A program made the position numbers and the translations under genes. The notes beneath the pieces were generated by a model. That model saw nothing but the letters and a program-made list of their open reading frames with translations. It made no database searches and had not been told where the DNA came from. Shown here piece by piece: positions 10,656 through 22,975 of a DNA stretch of 64,000 nt. The number at the start of each line of letters is the position of its first letter. Positions within the stretch are counted from its first letter, which is position 1. The DNA comes from Taenia hydatigena. Lineage: Eukaryota > Platyhelminthes > Cestoda > Cyclophyllidea > Taeniidae. Location of the stretch: the NCBI GenBank assembly GCA_036345935.2, contig JADWOT020000004.1, positions 13,903,467 to 13,967,466 on the forward strand, read 5' to 3'.

Positions 10656-13640
10656 CTTTTATTAGTGAAATTGCCGTTGGCATCTACAAGTGGGGAAGTC
10701 CCAACTAAACGCGAGTAGCAACGGGAAATTGATCAAACTTGAAGTTAATGAGTCAATAATCTGACAATTGCAACGATCCGACAACAGGGTGTTTGAAATT
10801 TAATATCTGGAAAAGTCTATGTATTGTCTTAGCCTCCTCTCGCACCCACACACACACGCATACACGCACGTGCACACGCACGCACGCACGAACCCGCTCC
10901 CACCGATGCACCTTCGCCTACCACTACTGTTGCACTCACTCTATCCACTCACCAAACCACCCCCGTCCGTCCATCACCACAACTACTTAACACGCTATCA
11001 GCCAACACCACCACCTAAGGCGCTACTACTTACATCTTACCAGTAGACCTACTACTTTGCCTCCCTCCTCTCAACTACTTATACGCTGCTAGTAGACCTC
11101 TTCCCTCCTCACCTCCCACCCCACTACTCCAACAACACTCCCTCTCTCCCTCTTTCATCCTTTTATCCCTTCATTCCAAGTAATGCCTTTTCGCTAATGT
11201 GCACTAATTCTACCTCCACTGCACTCTTCCCTTCATTCATTCACGCACTCGCACCCTCCTTTTTCCTTCCCTCGCCCTCTCCCTCTCTCTCCCCCACTAT
11301 CACTCATTCCTTCATTTCTACTTCCATTGCAGGTGCACTCCCTTCTCATCTCTCAATTCATCTATTACTAGAGACTTCATTCACCAATCACTTTGCTACT
11401 CATTGCCCCTACTGCTGAGTTGTTTCTCCTTAAGTACAAAACTCTCCTAACCACGGTGCAACTCAATCCATTTACCTTAAGGTAGGCCAAAAACTGCAGC
11501 GTCACACATGTGTGACACCACGGTTTCATTCTTTTAGAACGCACATTGCGCATTTATGGGATGCTTAATTTTACACATCCTTACCACTGTTGGGTAAACC
11601 GATTCAGGATACGTAACCAAATTTGTCAGTGGAGACAGCATCATCCATTGTGTGGCTAGAGTTGGCCTGACTTTTCGTTCGAGTCCTGTGCCCCACCTCT
11701 TCCTCTTCATTAATTCCTAACTTTGACGTGACAAATAAAAAGGAATTCATTCACACCGCAGGAGGCATATGTGATCGCCAAATGATTCACACTTTACTTC
11801 TCGGCTGCTTAGTAGCAGAAACAGGACTCATTTCAATTCATTTTTACCCCAAATGCAAGATACAATTGTGCTCTTAATCATTGCACAATTTCATTTTCCC
11901 ATTTGTCAGTAAAAGCAAAAGCGTAGGAGAAGATGACAGAGTGTAAGTCAGTAGTTATTGACCAGAGTGATGAATAATGATGCCGTCCTTGAAGTGTGTG
12001 GAAGGTGATGATAGGCCTCGCATTTGGCGAACAAATGATTGTCTAATTTGGCAACCAATGACAAGTAGTGATCTTTAAACCGTGCAGACCACTTTGTTCA
12101 CCGCTTCCTCTCACCTCTTGCCACCATCCAATCAGCAAATGGCAGAGCTTCTGTGATTTCTTGGTGTCTCATTCGCGGTATTCCCCATCCCAACTTCAAG
12201 GTGGCTGTGTTTCATTCATGAGAGTAAATCCATATGCAATGGGCGCAGCGACAGTCACATCCCCACTTAACCAACTCCTCCTCACCTTTGCATAACACAA
12301 AGTAAAAAGCAATCATCCATCTACTCCTACTCCTCGATCCTTCCATCTGCGCACCATCCCATCAATGTCCAGTCATCGAGTGTAGCCCTCACACCAAATG
12401 CACAACTTTGTTCATATTCATTCATGAGGTCGACCCTTCCCTTTCATCTTCCCTTTACGCAGGTTTGGCAAAATTAAAGTCCAGTGCATTTTACACGCAC
12501 GGTGGTAACCACTGATACGCTTCAAGAGTGGCATGGCCTTTCTACACTTCTGTCGCTTTGGTTCCCGTCCACAGAAGCAAAAGCAGCGGCTTCGTCTCTC
12601 TCTCTCTCCCCCTCTCTAGCTCCCCATTGCGTTTCATGTGCATTGCTAATTGGATTCATCCCCACTGCTACTCATCCATCGACGCCATATCGCCTCTATC
12701 CCTCCTCCAACTACTCCCTCTCCCACCCCTTCTCCACTCCTCCACTCCTTCTCCTCCTCCTCCTTCCAGTGTCAATGCTGCGTACACGCCAGCAATAAAA
12801 GCGGTCCCCGTTTGGGAAGGGGACACGGGTTTCTTGCCAGTGTGCGAGTGTAGGTGGTGGGGTGGTGGTGTAGGGTGCTTAATGAGGATGAAGCGTTGGT
12901 ATTCTTGGACAGGATTTGCACCATTTGGGTGATCAAGGTTGGTTGCGAAGTCTCATGTTTGCGCGACCGACAGCGCGTGCAGTGGCTGCGAGCGCTTCCG
13001 TCACTGTTGTTTAGCGGCCTCAATTGAGGCAATCACACTGCGTCAACTGGCATTAACCAAGTCATTAGGAGGAGGAGGAGGTGGAAGAGGGCAGAGGAAG
13101 CAAATTTTATCGCCCTACAACACGTTGGAACACGTGGTGATGGCAATGCAATGCAATACGATGCACGCAAGCCTGTGTGATGTGGCGTGCGATGTGCTCC
13201 GATTAGCTTCCCTTTCACAAATCAGCAATGCTCCTCACTGCATTGGCGGCTCCGCACGCTGCGGCAAATGTGGCTACACTCCTCAATCATAATAATGCCC
13301 AATGTTGGCATTTCACATTCTCATCGCTACATGTGGGTTGGAGATTGAGGCTTCCTTTCCATCATCTTAATACAACCACACACACACACACACAGGCTAG
13401 AATACTCTTGTGCTTAACCGATCTATGGGCAGAAAATTGGCGTCGACAATGCCACATGGAGGGGCAGTTGAGATGAGGTCTACGACATCGTCCTCCACAC
13501 AGTGGGACCATGATTTCACACAACTGGGGGGAGAGAACAATGTCCGCCAACTTCGTGGATGGTGTGAGGAATGGCTGTGTTAGGCACTGTGTAGGTCGGT
13601 AAAACAGCGCCTTCTTCTGCTTCTACCTCTGTGTGTGTGC
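10656..13640. other. CT-rich low-complexity stretch without a confident gene
   Basis: The plus strand is strongly C/T-rich from about 10,830 to 12,800, with CA/CG dinucleotide patches (10,847-10,885), CT runs (about 12,598-12,612), a GGA run near 13,066-13,080 and an AC run at 13,376-13,395. Open frames here are rich in Ser, Pro, His and Leu and look compositional. A cysteine-containing frame at 12,939-13,292 is open for 117 codons but lacks any further support. Confidence 0.6.
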
Positions 13641-15511
13641 GTGTGGGTGTCATTTAACCCCGTTGAGCGTGCGCGATGCGTGAGTTGTACGAAGACCCTC
13701 TGGATAGAGGTATACGTGATAGTGCGTCGAATGGATAGAATGTGGTGAAGAAGAGGTGAGCGATAAATGGAGGCCAAGGAAGATAAGCAAAAGGAGGTGA
13801 TGAATTTGGTCCAGTAATTTATGCGAATCAACTTGAATCTTCCCCATGCTGAGCAGAAGATGACATTATTGTGTCTCTAGTGTTGCCCATCAAAACTGCT
13901 TGCATGGTACTTTTTATATGAGAAGGAGCAAGTGCAAAGAGATCCGTTAAGCTGGCAAATTTTAATCAACCCACCTCATCACTGTCATAGCTGACCAAGC
14001 GGTAGTGGCAGCTGGAGGATGCATGGCATCACCCTCATATTCCTAAGCATGCTTTACAAATGAGCATTTAAGCAGTAATTCTTTCCGTAATGTCTTATCG
14101 TGCATTTGTGATCCATGTTTGTGCCGTATAAACACCACGAGACAAGAGTCCGAGTGGATATTTGTTGAAATAGAAAAGGGGAATGCAATAAAATGGGATG
14201 CGCAACAGCGTACGTTAGGTCAAGGAAAAAATTACCAAATCATTTCTTACAAGTAGCTCTGTCCTACTGGACTTACGTCACTTGGGTGCCGCCGCTTTTG
14301 AGTACCCAGCTTGCTTGTATATCTACTTGGCACACTTTCTCTTCCACCTCCACATGCAATCATCACCGTCTACCAAAATAGCGATTGTCATTCCGATGAG
14401 ACCGGCGCTGAAAACGGTGCAGCCAAAGCGGTGGGTGGCTTAACTGCATTCTTAGGACATCACACTCGTGATGAACTCTAGGCTTAGCTCTATGTATTCG
14501 TGGCACAATGAGACCAGCTCAGTCCGAGTTATCAACGGCTTTCAACTCGCTGCAAGATCAAGTTGGTATATGGGCTGCTAAGATGCATCCACACCAATGT
14601 CAACTATAACGGTTCCTGTCGGTCAGCCTAATCAGTTTAGTCGATGATCTCCAGCGTACAGGTTTGCTTTCTCCATTTGATTTCATCAATATTGTATAGT
14701 TCCAGACAAAATACAGCCTGTCATGCAGCTAATAGGCAGAGTTCCTTCGACACGCCAATTTAAAACTCATTCTAGTGTCAGCTTAGTGATCTGGTCGTAA
14801 GCTCAGTGGTCTAGAAGTAGGGTAGGTTGGTAAGAGGCGGGATCCTATCATTACCATACATGTATGGCTCTGCATCACTGTCACCTACTCTTTCTGCAGC
14901 CCTCATCTACTTCTTTTGGAAATGTTCCTGCAGCTATCCGGTATCGGAAGGAGCAAAGTGACTATTACCAGCGTTCCATGTCCGCGTCTGCTAATGGCAA
15001 AGCTCCGAGGACTGCAATACTTTAGTATTTTGCCAATTTATACTGTGAACGTGATGTCGGAGGGGAACTTTGCAATGCCGATCAAAGCATCGAACCTCCC
15101 GCTTTTTGGTTACACTTTATTGATCAAGTACTGATTGCGCACGCAAGTAGTTGATATGCACGGCTGCATCCACACCGGTCGTCCAGCTGATGGACATTGA
15201 GTCTGATTTTCAGAGAGACAACATTTACAGGGCGAAAAGGTGGAAATGACAGCCGCCACTACAAAATCTCAGACGGATGCTTTGACCTTCCTCAGGAATG
15301 TAGCCATTTAAACTGAGGATTGAGATGAGTTAAGTGGGATGGATTGTATTGTGCGTCTCCTTCGGAGTCCTAATGGCTTATAGGCTCTGCGCTGGCTTCT
15401 ATGTTGACGGATAGACGGATGTGGTATGCAAGGAGCAAACATTGGAACTTTTCCAACTGATGTCATCCATCGGAATGGGACTGTTAAATTTAACTCCCAA
15501 ACGAGTCAAGA
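13641..15511. other. no gene called
   Basis: Single-copy sequence by eye. A plus frame at 14,916-15,134 (72 codons) follows a ctttctgcag acceptor-like site near 14,900, but two frames are about equally plausible there. Nothing else can be supported. Confidence 0.4.
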
Positions 15512-15874
15512 GTGTTCGAGGTGACGACTCAGCACCGACCCAGGGACGGCATAGGTCATTCAATCTCCAACACATTGAGCAGTGACGATCTGTTTTATTT
15601 TCGAATTAAGTGGGACAACTCGGTTAGGAACGCTTTGTGTTTGGCAAGAAATAGAGAGGTTAAAGCAGCTAAGTGCTTGACATTATCCACATTTCATCCA
15701 GGCCATTCCCGGTTGACAGTCCTCTTCAAAAGTTGCCCTCAGAACTTGCACAGCACAAGCGAACACATCGCTATTAATCGAAGTGGAGCTGGTCCAACCA
15801 ACATTACGATGCGATACTGGGAAAACATGTTTTTTAAAATGGATGGAGAATGTCGGAACGAGTGTGGCTGCTAG
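15512..15874 (+). CDS. hypothetical open frame, possible exon
   Basis: The frame is open for about 120 codons and has a balanced amino-acid composition, ending NECGC before a stop. It includes DDLFYFRIKWDN and a run with three of its last residues cysteine or glycine. There is no ATG close to the start of the frame, so if real it would be an internal or 3' exon. No family is recognised, and no second copy in the window allows a test of constraint. Confidence 0.25.
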   Translation: MFEVTTQHRPRDGIGHSISNTLSSDDLFYFRIKWDNSVRNALCLARNREVKAAKCLTLSTFHPGHSRLTVLFKSCPQNLHSTSEHIAINRSGAGPTNITMRYWENMFFKMDGECRNECGC

Positions 15875-17353
15875 GCTCACAATGTGGAATCATGTGGTCT
15901 GCTGGACAGTAGTAATTAGCAGTATCGGACACACCCCAGATTATTCAATAAGATTTGTTGCATGACACCATGCGGTTTCGTTGCAGCTACTGCTAGCAAT
16001 TGCTTTTCTGTCTATTTAAGCCCTGCAATTACAATGTTTTGTGGGTAAGGATCAGCAAATCCAAGAACGTAAGTCTGCCATTGGCGCTTCCACCCTCTGA
16101 CCAGCTCTGCCTATTCTCGTGGTGAGAGTGCTTTCCTTCGGCGTTTTGGTGACATGAAAGGGTTTTTTTGCGATTTGAATGCACACAGCGAGCATTGTAG
16201 ACAATCCATCTCAGTCAGCTTCACACACCTGTCATATGCTGTCCGAAGCGACACCTACGCATTCAGCAAATAGAGAAGGAGAAGGAGAAATTCATAGGTA
16301 GATGGCAAACTGGCTAGACATGCGCGCATAGATGAGGAAACTAATGGTTCTTACGACTGATTATTTTAGCTTCACTGACTCGTTTAGCCTCTTTCTCTGC
16401 CCCATGTTCTGAACAACCGATAAATCATAAAGATGTGGTTGCAAAATTTTGTTTAATGCTGTACGAAACCTCCTTTTAACAAAAGCTACTAATAGTAGTT
16501 GTGATAGTGACAAGGAAGTTACAAGTTGAGGAGGAAAGCGGGGCAGTCAAAAAGCGCTCGCACGAGTGGGATACAAAGCCATTTAAAATGACAAGAATTG
16601 GATGCTGTGCGTGCATCCATGGGCTCATGAATCAAATGTCAACCACCATAGCATGAGCATACCACAAGAGGGTTTTTACAACATCAGGATGTGTCATCAC
16701 TGAGACTAGAAAGAGGAAGTGGACCACCCCAGATTATTCAATAAGATTAGTTGCGTAAGCATCACTTTCAACTCTCATGTATTTTCCATCCAACTACCCC
16801 TAGAACGAGCAGACCGAGCACGTTAAGACAGGTGTGGTATTTGGGTGAACCAGCAAAAGTGGGTGATTAGGAACACACGTCTGGGGACTAACCTGTTCTA
16901 GTGTGCTCTGCATCAGCGTCGAGTTCCAACTTTGACTTTGCTTCTTGTCCAAAAGATGCATCATGCAAAACCTGATCGTTTCATTGACTTACAAATAAGA
17001 TGGAAGCCATAGCTGACAAGGAACGTTAAGGCCGAGTCACCAGTAGCCACAATTTAGTTTGGATTGATGTTTAATCCTTAGTTTACATCATAATTACTGC
17101 CCATAACTCACCATTATTTATTCTTACTTTTGCACGTTATAATGTTTTATCGATGCCTTGGTGAAATGCATGATCAAGGTAATTCCCAGTCGTAAAAAGA
17201 ATATTTAATTTAACATCGCCAATGTGCTCTGGAGGCCAGTGGTGGGAGGACAATTTTAGCCCAGTGGAGGAGCAGCGTGGTCGCCTCTCGGAGATCGACA
17301 CATTCTCGTCATAGACTCCCCAACATTGTCATTCTATGTCTGTCCTCAGCATT
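15875..17353. other. no gene seen
   Basis: A/T-richer sequence with many stops in all frames. The string caccccagattattcaataagat occurs twice (about 15,932 and 16,724), a minor local duplication. Otherwise nothing is recognised. Confidence 0.5.
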
Positions 17354-18855
17354 TCTATTCAAACAGTCCAAACTAGCGAAGCGCACCAGACCCCAAAATC
17401 CAACTTCACTCCTAATAATTAAACCCTCGAAGAGCGTTTCATTGATACAAATTCAATCATTAACGAATTAGGTGTGACTGATAGTGAATGGTGTGGATAA
17501 GTGGAGAGGGAGCATGCTTAGCACTTGAGTGGATTGAGATTAGGCAGTGCTGTTCTAGTTGGGAAGCATGCGAGGTAAATGTGTTACCTCAATGGGATGC
17601 TAAACAGTCGCAAGTACTGACGTCTCATCTGTGTTCAGATGTGTTTATGCTCGCGTCACAGGCTGACTAGTCGTGAGGGAGGCCGATTCAACGTGTAGGA
17701 GGAAGCGTGGCATTTCTTTCATGTCCGCTACAGCTTGGTGCAGGTTAGGGGGAGGCAAGGGCAAACAGACAGTGCTAGCAGTGACGACATCTTCGAGAAG
17801 AGCAGGATGATCGTGCTTACTCTTCCTTCAATCGCTCACTCATTCACTCCCCTCACTTTCACCCACGTGGAACGATATTTCTTTCCTTTTCAGTAACAAG
17901 TATCCTTACCGCAAGGCTGTGTGTCCGGGTATGCGACGTACGACGAAGCAAACAATTCTACTGTCAATGCGACTACACACCAGCTTCGATTGGCACCGAA
18001 ATATGACTTTGACTGTAATTTAACACGGTTAGGTTGCAGTTCATTCATGTTGCACTAAATACGGAACAAGACGAAGTTGCCGCCAAGTGGAGTAGACAGC
18101 AGTTGGACTAGCGCCATCACGAGTGTTAGTGAAATGCATTAATTCCAACTGGCAGCAGTACTACCTTTAAGTAGATTCGTTTTGAGAGATAGTGTATTCG
18201 AGGTCTGCATTTTGCCATCATGGTTGCAACTGTTAAAATGACTGACTGACGATGCGGATTCAATGTGTCCTGTGACGATAAATCGGTATGACAGCCAATG
18301 GTGAGGTGGTGCAAGTTGGTAAATGGGATGAATAAATTTGACTTGAGGAAACAAGCCAGCATAAATTGGGTTGGCGTTAAGCACCAATCCCAAATTTGTC
18401 GTACGAATTCTTGCACTCTCGCGATCACGCGATTTGAATTTTGACAGATGCAAATGTAGATGCGGAGGGAAAGGAAATGGTTTGATCGCTAGACACGAGA
18501 TCAAAACATGTGTGGCACCAGGCTATGACGTCACATGCTAAGATGAGTAGGCACGCATTTTAATTGTGATTGATATCAGGGTCTGAGTTGTAAGCAAAGA
18601 AAGGAGTAGATGTTTGTTAGACTTTGCATGATTGTGGGCCTATGCATATGGGTGAAACGTTACTTACGTTTGTCCTGGTAGCTATGACTTGCGATAGAAG
18701 TGCATATGGTGAATTGTCAGTCACTTCGCCAAATCAGCCAATTATCTTTATCTGTTGCGAGCTTAACAACGGCATGGGACATTTGGCATCGCCTCTTTGG
18801 CTGGTCACTTGTTCATCGCACCTCCTTGTTTGGTGTAGTGCGTGTGCTTCATCAA
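17354..18855 (+). repeat. direct duplication, copy 1
   Basis: This stretch matches 28,240-29,692 in the same orientation over its full length, with about 49 more bases here, mainly a segment near 18,150-18,195 missing from copy 2. Identity by eye is above nine in ten. Copies begin at ttctattcaaaca and end at cttcatcaa. The galactosyltransferase-type gene lies between them. Confidence 0.9.
17894..18023 (+). CDS. possible short 3' exon in direct-duplication copy 1
   Basis: A good acceptor (ctttccttttcag) ends at 17,893, followed by a frame that reads about 42 codons to TAA (18,021-18,023) and contains YPYRKAVCPGMRRTTKQT. In copy 2 the acceptor reads cat instead of cag (28,782-28,784), and nearly all differences inside the frame change the amino acid. 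That argues against present selection on this peptide, so the call is weak. Confidence 0.2.
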
Positions 18856-18947
18856 CCGATTGCTCTGTTTGCACAGCTGAATTCGAATCGCTACTACTCA
18901 CACACAATATGGCTACGTTCCCTGTTGTCAAGGTAGTCCTTCGGTAG
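18624..18947 (+). CDS. hypothetical open frame shared by both direct copies
   Basis: The frame is open for 107 codons from ATG-rich sequence (HDCGPMHMGETLL). It is also open in copy 2 (29,461-29,739) until the homology ends. Comparing the copies I count about eleven replacement differences against about five silent ones, so there is no sign of strong protein constraint. It is probably not a functional gene. Confidence 0.2.
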   Translation: MHDCGPMHMGETLLTFVLVAMTCDRSAYGELSVTSPNQPIIFICCELNNGMGHLASPLWLVTCSSHLLVWCSACASSTDCSVCTAEFESLLLTHNMATFPVVKVVLR

Positions 18948-20939
18948 CGAAGTGCGCTGATATGGTGTCATCAAGAGCTTGCAGGTAAATGGAGACTGAG
19001 AAAGATTGCCCTGATGATATCTATGCTGGTAATTTGCAAAAAGCGTGACATTGTCACGGCTGATCATTGCAGCCCATCTAGTTGTTAGTTCGCGTGAAGT
19101 ATACTGCTCCCATCATCCCTCTAGCTTTACTGCTGCATTTTCTAAGACTCGGCTTGGCTTGAATTCCCAATTTGTCAATGTCGATTCATGCTGCTGGCTG
19201 CTCACGCGTACTCAAGTCGTGACATTACTTCACTGCGAACGGTTCCTCCAACGTATGCAGCTGTTCTCGTATGCAAACTGTGCACTGGCGTCTAAATGAA
19301 CCTTGAGCTAAAGCAAAGCAACAAAGTATGCGGCGGGCTGCGATGATGATGAGTGATAAGGTCAGCATACATTTCCCAATGTGCTATGCACCTAGGCGTT
19401 TCGCATTTATCCAAGCACAGCTTTTAATAAACAAGAGCTGGAAATCTCGAGTCTATAACTTTCGGGAGCGCTGTTGGATGCGAATTGTTTAAGTCTATTG
19501 TTTGCATCTTCACAGTGATGCACCGGAATAGGCTCATTGGAACGACAATCAAAGCATAAATTGTGAGTATGCTATTGCGAGATCACATCCTTGCCACTTT
19601 TCTTGCCTTTACTCCCCAAAAGCACTAGAAACATTTGTTTTAGAAAGGCCTTGGGTCACTGAATGCAGCTGTTAATGATAATGGTTCTGCTGTATTTTGC
19701 TAGTTTCTTACTTCGTCGTAACTAGAATGCCCATGTTGAGCTTTAATTTGACTAGTATTTTATTTCACCAATCGTGGTAATTATGGCAAGACGTTCTTTT
19801 CATCTCTGTTAAATTTAACTTACCCTTAAGCATTGATCCGTCTTCTGTACACAGATTTCTTTAAGTACATTCCAGTTCGAAAGGAACCCAGACATGCACT
19901 ATTGTTAAAAGAAATGGCACACGTTCTATTTAGTTACCTGTTTTCTTCTCCTTTCACACTACCACTTAGGTAGTTGAATAACCATTTAGTTGGACAATCC
20001 TATGACTAGAGACTATTAACATTGTTGCTGAATATTTATATTGCAGTTGCCCTCTTTACGCCTACAAGAGGTTACACCTCGAAATTCTTCACGCGCCATT
20101 CGCATCATTCTTGCTAAACGATGAGTTAGGGCAAAAACATGTGTGATGACCGGTTTCTGCCTAAACTCCTGCTCTCCCTCAAAAGTCGATTCGTGCTAAC
20201 TTGAAATAGTTAGTAGGACTCGCGTAACCACAGCGACGTTAAATACAATAAACGCTAAAACGCCACATCACCGGACTCGTAGGCTCGATCAACACAATCA
20301 GGCCTTGGGATTACCAATGAAGTGGACAGTTCTGTTTCCCTTTACTCCTAATTGTCCTACTGTTGCATGGCTGCTATTATTCGCAATGGCAGTGAACCTT
20401 TAGAGGTATTACGCAGTACTGCCAACGGAGGTAGCGATGGTGAAAACAGAGAAAGCGGGCTTAGTGCCGGTATGAGGAATGCATAAACTTTTAGTGTGAT
20501 TTTTATTGCAACCTCTCTTTCATTGTGTGGAGGAGCGTATTTCTTACCTCCAGACAGGATGCGTGTGACAATGGCCCAAAGAGCCGTGTTAATGGAAGAG
20601 TGAGTGAACGAGTGGGTGTGTGGTTGTAAACGCATGGAGAAAGTATTGTAAATGAAGCCAGTGTGCCGCTTCATTGGAGCTCTAGCTGTTGGAATTGGCG
20701 CAAATCATGACAGTAAGGTTAAATGGAGTCCACCCTTTGGCATACAAAATCTGGCAGTGAACCAGCAACAGTTAAATTGCTGCCTGCTCAATAGAAAAGA
20801 TTTGCTGCGTTACAACTTATCACCATTTCTGCACTTCCGACGCATATTTGTGGGTCGCAGTTTTGCATAACACAATATCTAACTGTGAAACTTTTGGCTG
20901 TCCGATTAGAAGGAAATAAAGCAGAGCTTAAAAAACAGT
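18856..20939. other. no gene called
   Basis: An open plus frame of 84 codons at 19,045-19,299 follows an intron-like stretch (GCTTGCAG|GTAAATGG near 18,985 and ttgcaaaaag near 19,043), but there is no family match. The rest is A/T-rich with no recognisable feature. Confidence 0.4.
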
Positions 20940-21236
20940 GTGGCAATGCTTAATTTAATGAGTTCTGTGATCGAAATTCAGGAAGAATATTCTCAGGGCG
21001 ACATTTATCTGAACAAGGCATATTTTTCAGACCCTGAAGGCAAGAGAAGGTGTCGCGTCTCTGGCGGTAGAAGTAGAGCAAATTCATTAAGGCAGAAATG
21101 CTTTCCTGATCAAAAGAAAGTTCTTAAATATGATAACAGTTCCTCAAGCTGCTATAATGGGATTATGGGGTTACACCACAAACACGTGGCAGAGACATTT
21201 GGTTCAAAGTTCACTAAATACCGCACATCAGGATAA
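20940..21236 (+). CDS. small hypothetical open frame
   Basis: About 98 codons are open, with ATG near 20,946 and a hydrophilic, balanced composition (EEYSQGDIYLNKAYFSDPEG, then basic residues). It lies just beyond the 3' end of the minus-strand galactosyltransferase-type gene and on the opposite strand. No family is recognised, and it may be chance. Confidence 0.25.
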   Translation: MAMLNLMSSVIEIQEEYSQGDIYLNKAYFSDPEGKRRCRVSGGRSRANSLRQKCFPDQKKVLKYDNSSSSCYNGIMGLHHKHVAETFGSKFTKYRTSG

Positions 21237-21351
21237 GATGTTCAGGAACTGATCACCTCTTCCTGTTGTATTCCGAAATTAGGTCTGCTTCATTGCTTAA
21301 TGGGGAGTGCAAACATGCGGCTTTTAAGGCATGAGCATTTGCCTCAAGAGG

Positions 21352-21357
21352 TTTATT
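21352..21357 (-). terminator. AATAAA polyadenylation signal for the GT31 gene
   Basis: The minus strand reads AATAAA about 35 bases after the stop codon at the low-coordinate end of the galactosyltransferase-type gene, a suitable distance for 3' end formation. Confidence 0.55.
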
Positions 21358-21390
21358 TAATTTTAGCATAGCAAGTTTGTAGGACTACTT

Positions 21391-22975
21391 TTACAATGCG
21401 CACTTGCGCTGTTCAAATTCGCTAAGAAGAGCAAAGAAGATATCGGAGCAGTTGACATGCTTGGGCATCGGCCAACTCTCGCGGAACATGCCTTCCATCC
21501 TCTTGGGTGTGAGATTCAGCTTGTACTGCACCATCCCCAACCACGTGTCATCAATTGCCATGGGCTTAGTGAAGTGCATTGCCAGAGCCAAGTCGTGGAC
21601 ATGACGGTAGCTCCACATACTGTAGATACCCAAGTACTGTGGTGTATGGAATGGCCAAGAAATTTCGCGCTTCGAGAAGGCCCACTGCAGATACGAACTG
21701 GTATGCCGGAAAACAGGATTCACCATCACTTCGCAACCGTAGTTCAGGTTTTCTCGAAGTTCCGGTGTTAGGCTACGTACAAGTGTGACTAACTTATTTG
21801 TATTGACGGCATAGTCGTCATCAAGAAAGACGAAGATGGGTTTGTAGAGTCGACAAAATCGAGCAGCCCACTGGAATGTGTGGAACATTTTCAGCGTCAA
21901 ATTATAGTAGGAGTCTTCGTAGTCACCGACAAGTAGGTCAGCATATTCGTGCATTTCCCTGGAAAGCATTTCGGCTGTCTTTTGTGGATGCTGTGAATAT
22001 GCCTTCAGTTTATTTCCTGCTCTGTTATTGAGGGTCACATTAAATCCGTCTCGTTGAAATACGTTGTCCAGCGAAGTTCGTGGTAAGCCGATAGAGAAGA
22101 TGAGGTAAATCTTGACATCCGGGTAGTAGAGATGGTAGAGTTTGCGCAGTTGACTTCTCTCCTCAAAATTGTAGACTCCTGACTTGTAGACAATCACCAC
22201 GTCAGGGCGAGACAATCCACCGGCGAGCCCATCTGTGGCTTGTGGGTGCATGAGAGGAGAGCATACTCTAGACGGTACTTGGAGAAATCGGATCCATGGA
22301 TTGTAAAGGGGAGGCTAAAAGAATAATGCAAGATCACAGAATAATATTCCTGAGATATTGTTTCATGCAAGACGGTAGAGGATGGGATGTCATGAGTGGA
22401 ATAGCAAAAGCATATTCATGCATACACTCATCCACACGTATTAACTACCACACGGAGGGATGCTAGCCCACTTACAAGAAAGTGGTGTCATGAAAAGCAA
22501 TGGTAGACTTTCTGCGTACGTGAGAAATGGGTTTGTCATTAATGAGCGATTGCAGTGTAGCCCTCATGGTAATCGACTGAGGATAAAGCTGGTAGACGCT
22601 AGGATCAAAATTTGGTAACCACTCGGCATCCGGAATGCTTGCCAACTCCTCAAATCTCAGGCGTCTACTGCTTCCGTTTATTCGAATTTTCGACTCCTCA
22701 ATCGTGGGTGTTGTGTTCAGTAGGTTGGATTTGTCGAAGACGCTCGTATAGCACAGGCGCAGCCGATAGTAGCCGTTTGGGCTCGCAAAAATACTATCGT
22801 TCCATGCGCAGTAAGTACCGTTGCGATTTGGTTGAGTTACCCACCTCTCGGAGGATGTGGTTTTGAAGTGAATGGCATAAATGTAGACAAGGTAATTTAT
22901 GGATGCGCAGATGACAATGAAGTGTAACACCGATTTTCGATGTATAGAATGGAAAGGAAGAGCAGGAGCTCCCAT
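21391..22975 (-). CDS. family GT31 beta-1,3-galactosyltransferase-like protein, two exons
   Basis: Exon 1 begins at ATG 22,975. It encodes a short cytoplasmic tail, one membrane anchor (about residues 17-37, VLHFIVICASINYLVYIYAI) and a lumenal stem, the type II plan of Golgi glycosyltransferases. Exon 2 (22,314 or nearby to 21,391) holds the catalytic domain: a conserved NP..RFLQVPSRVCSP entry, VVIVYKS, the metal-binding FLDDDYAV motif (DDD codons at 21,814-21,822), the WPFHTPQYLGIYS block and the downstream IDDTWLG motif in place of the usual EDVYVG. The family transfers sugars in beta-1,3 linkage in the Golgi, but the donor and acceptor cannot be told from sequence. The exon join is uncertain: the strongest donor (TT|GTAAGT, 22,474) is phase 2, while the best acceptor (ttttag|CCT, 22,315/22,314) is phase 0. 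A weaker phase-0 donor after the His codon at 22,520 would resolve it. Length would be about 459 residues. Confidence 0.85.

Noticed and set aside
18139..18504. 121-codon minus-strand frame in direct-duplication copy 1
   Set aside because: The equivalent DNA in copy 2 has a deletion and broken frame, and the frame overlaps another open minus frame.
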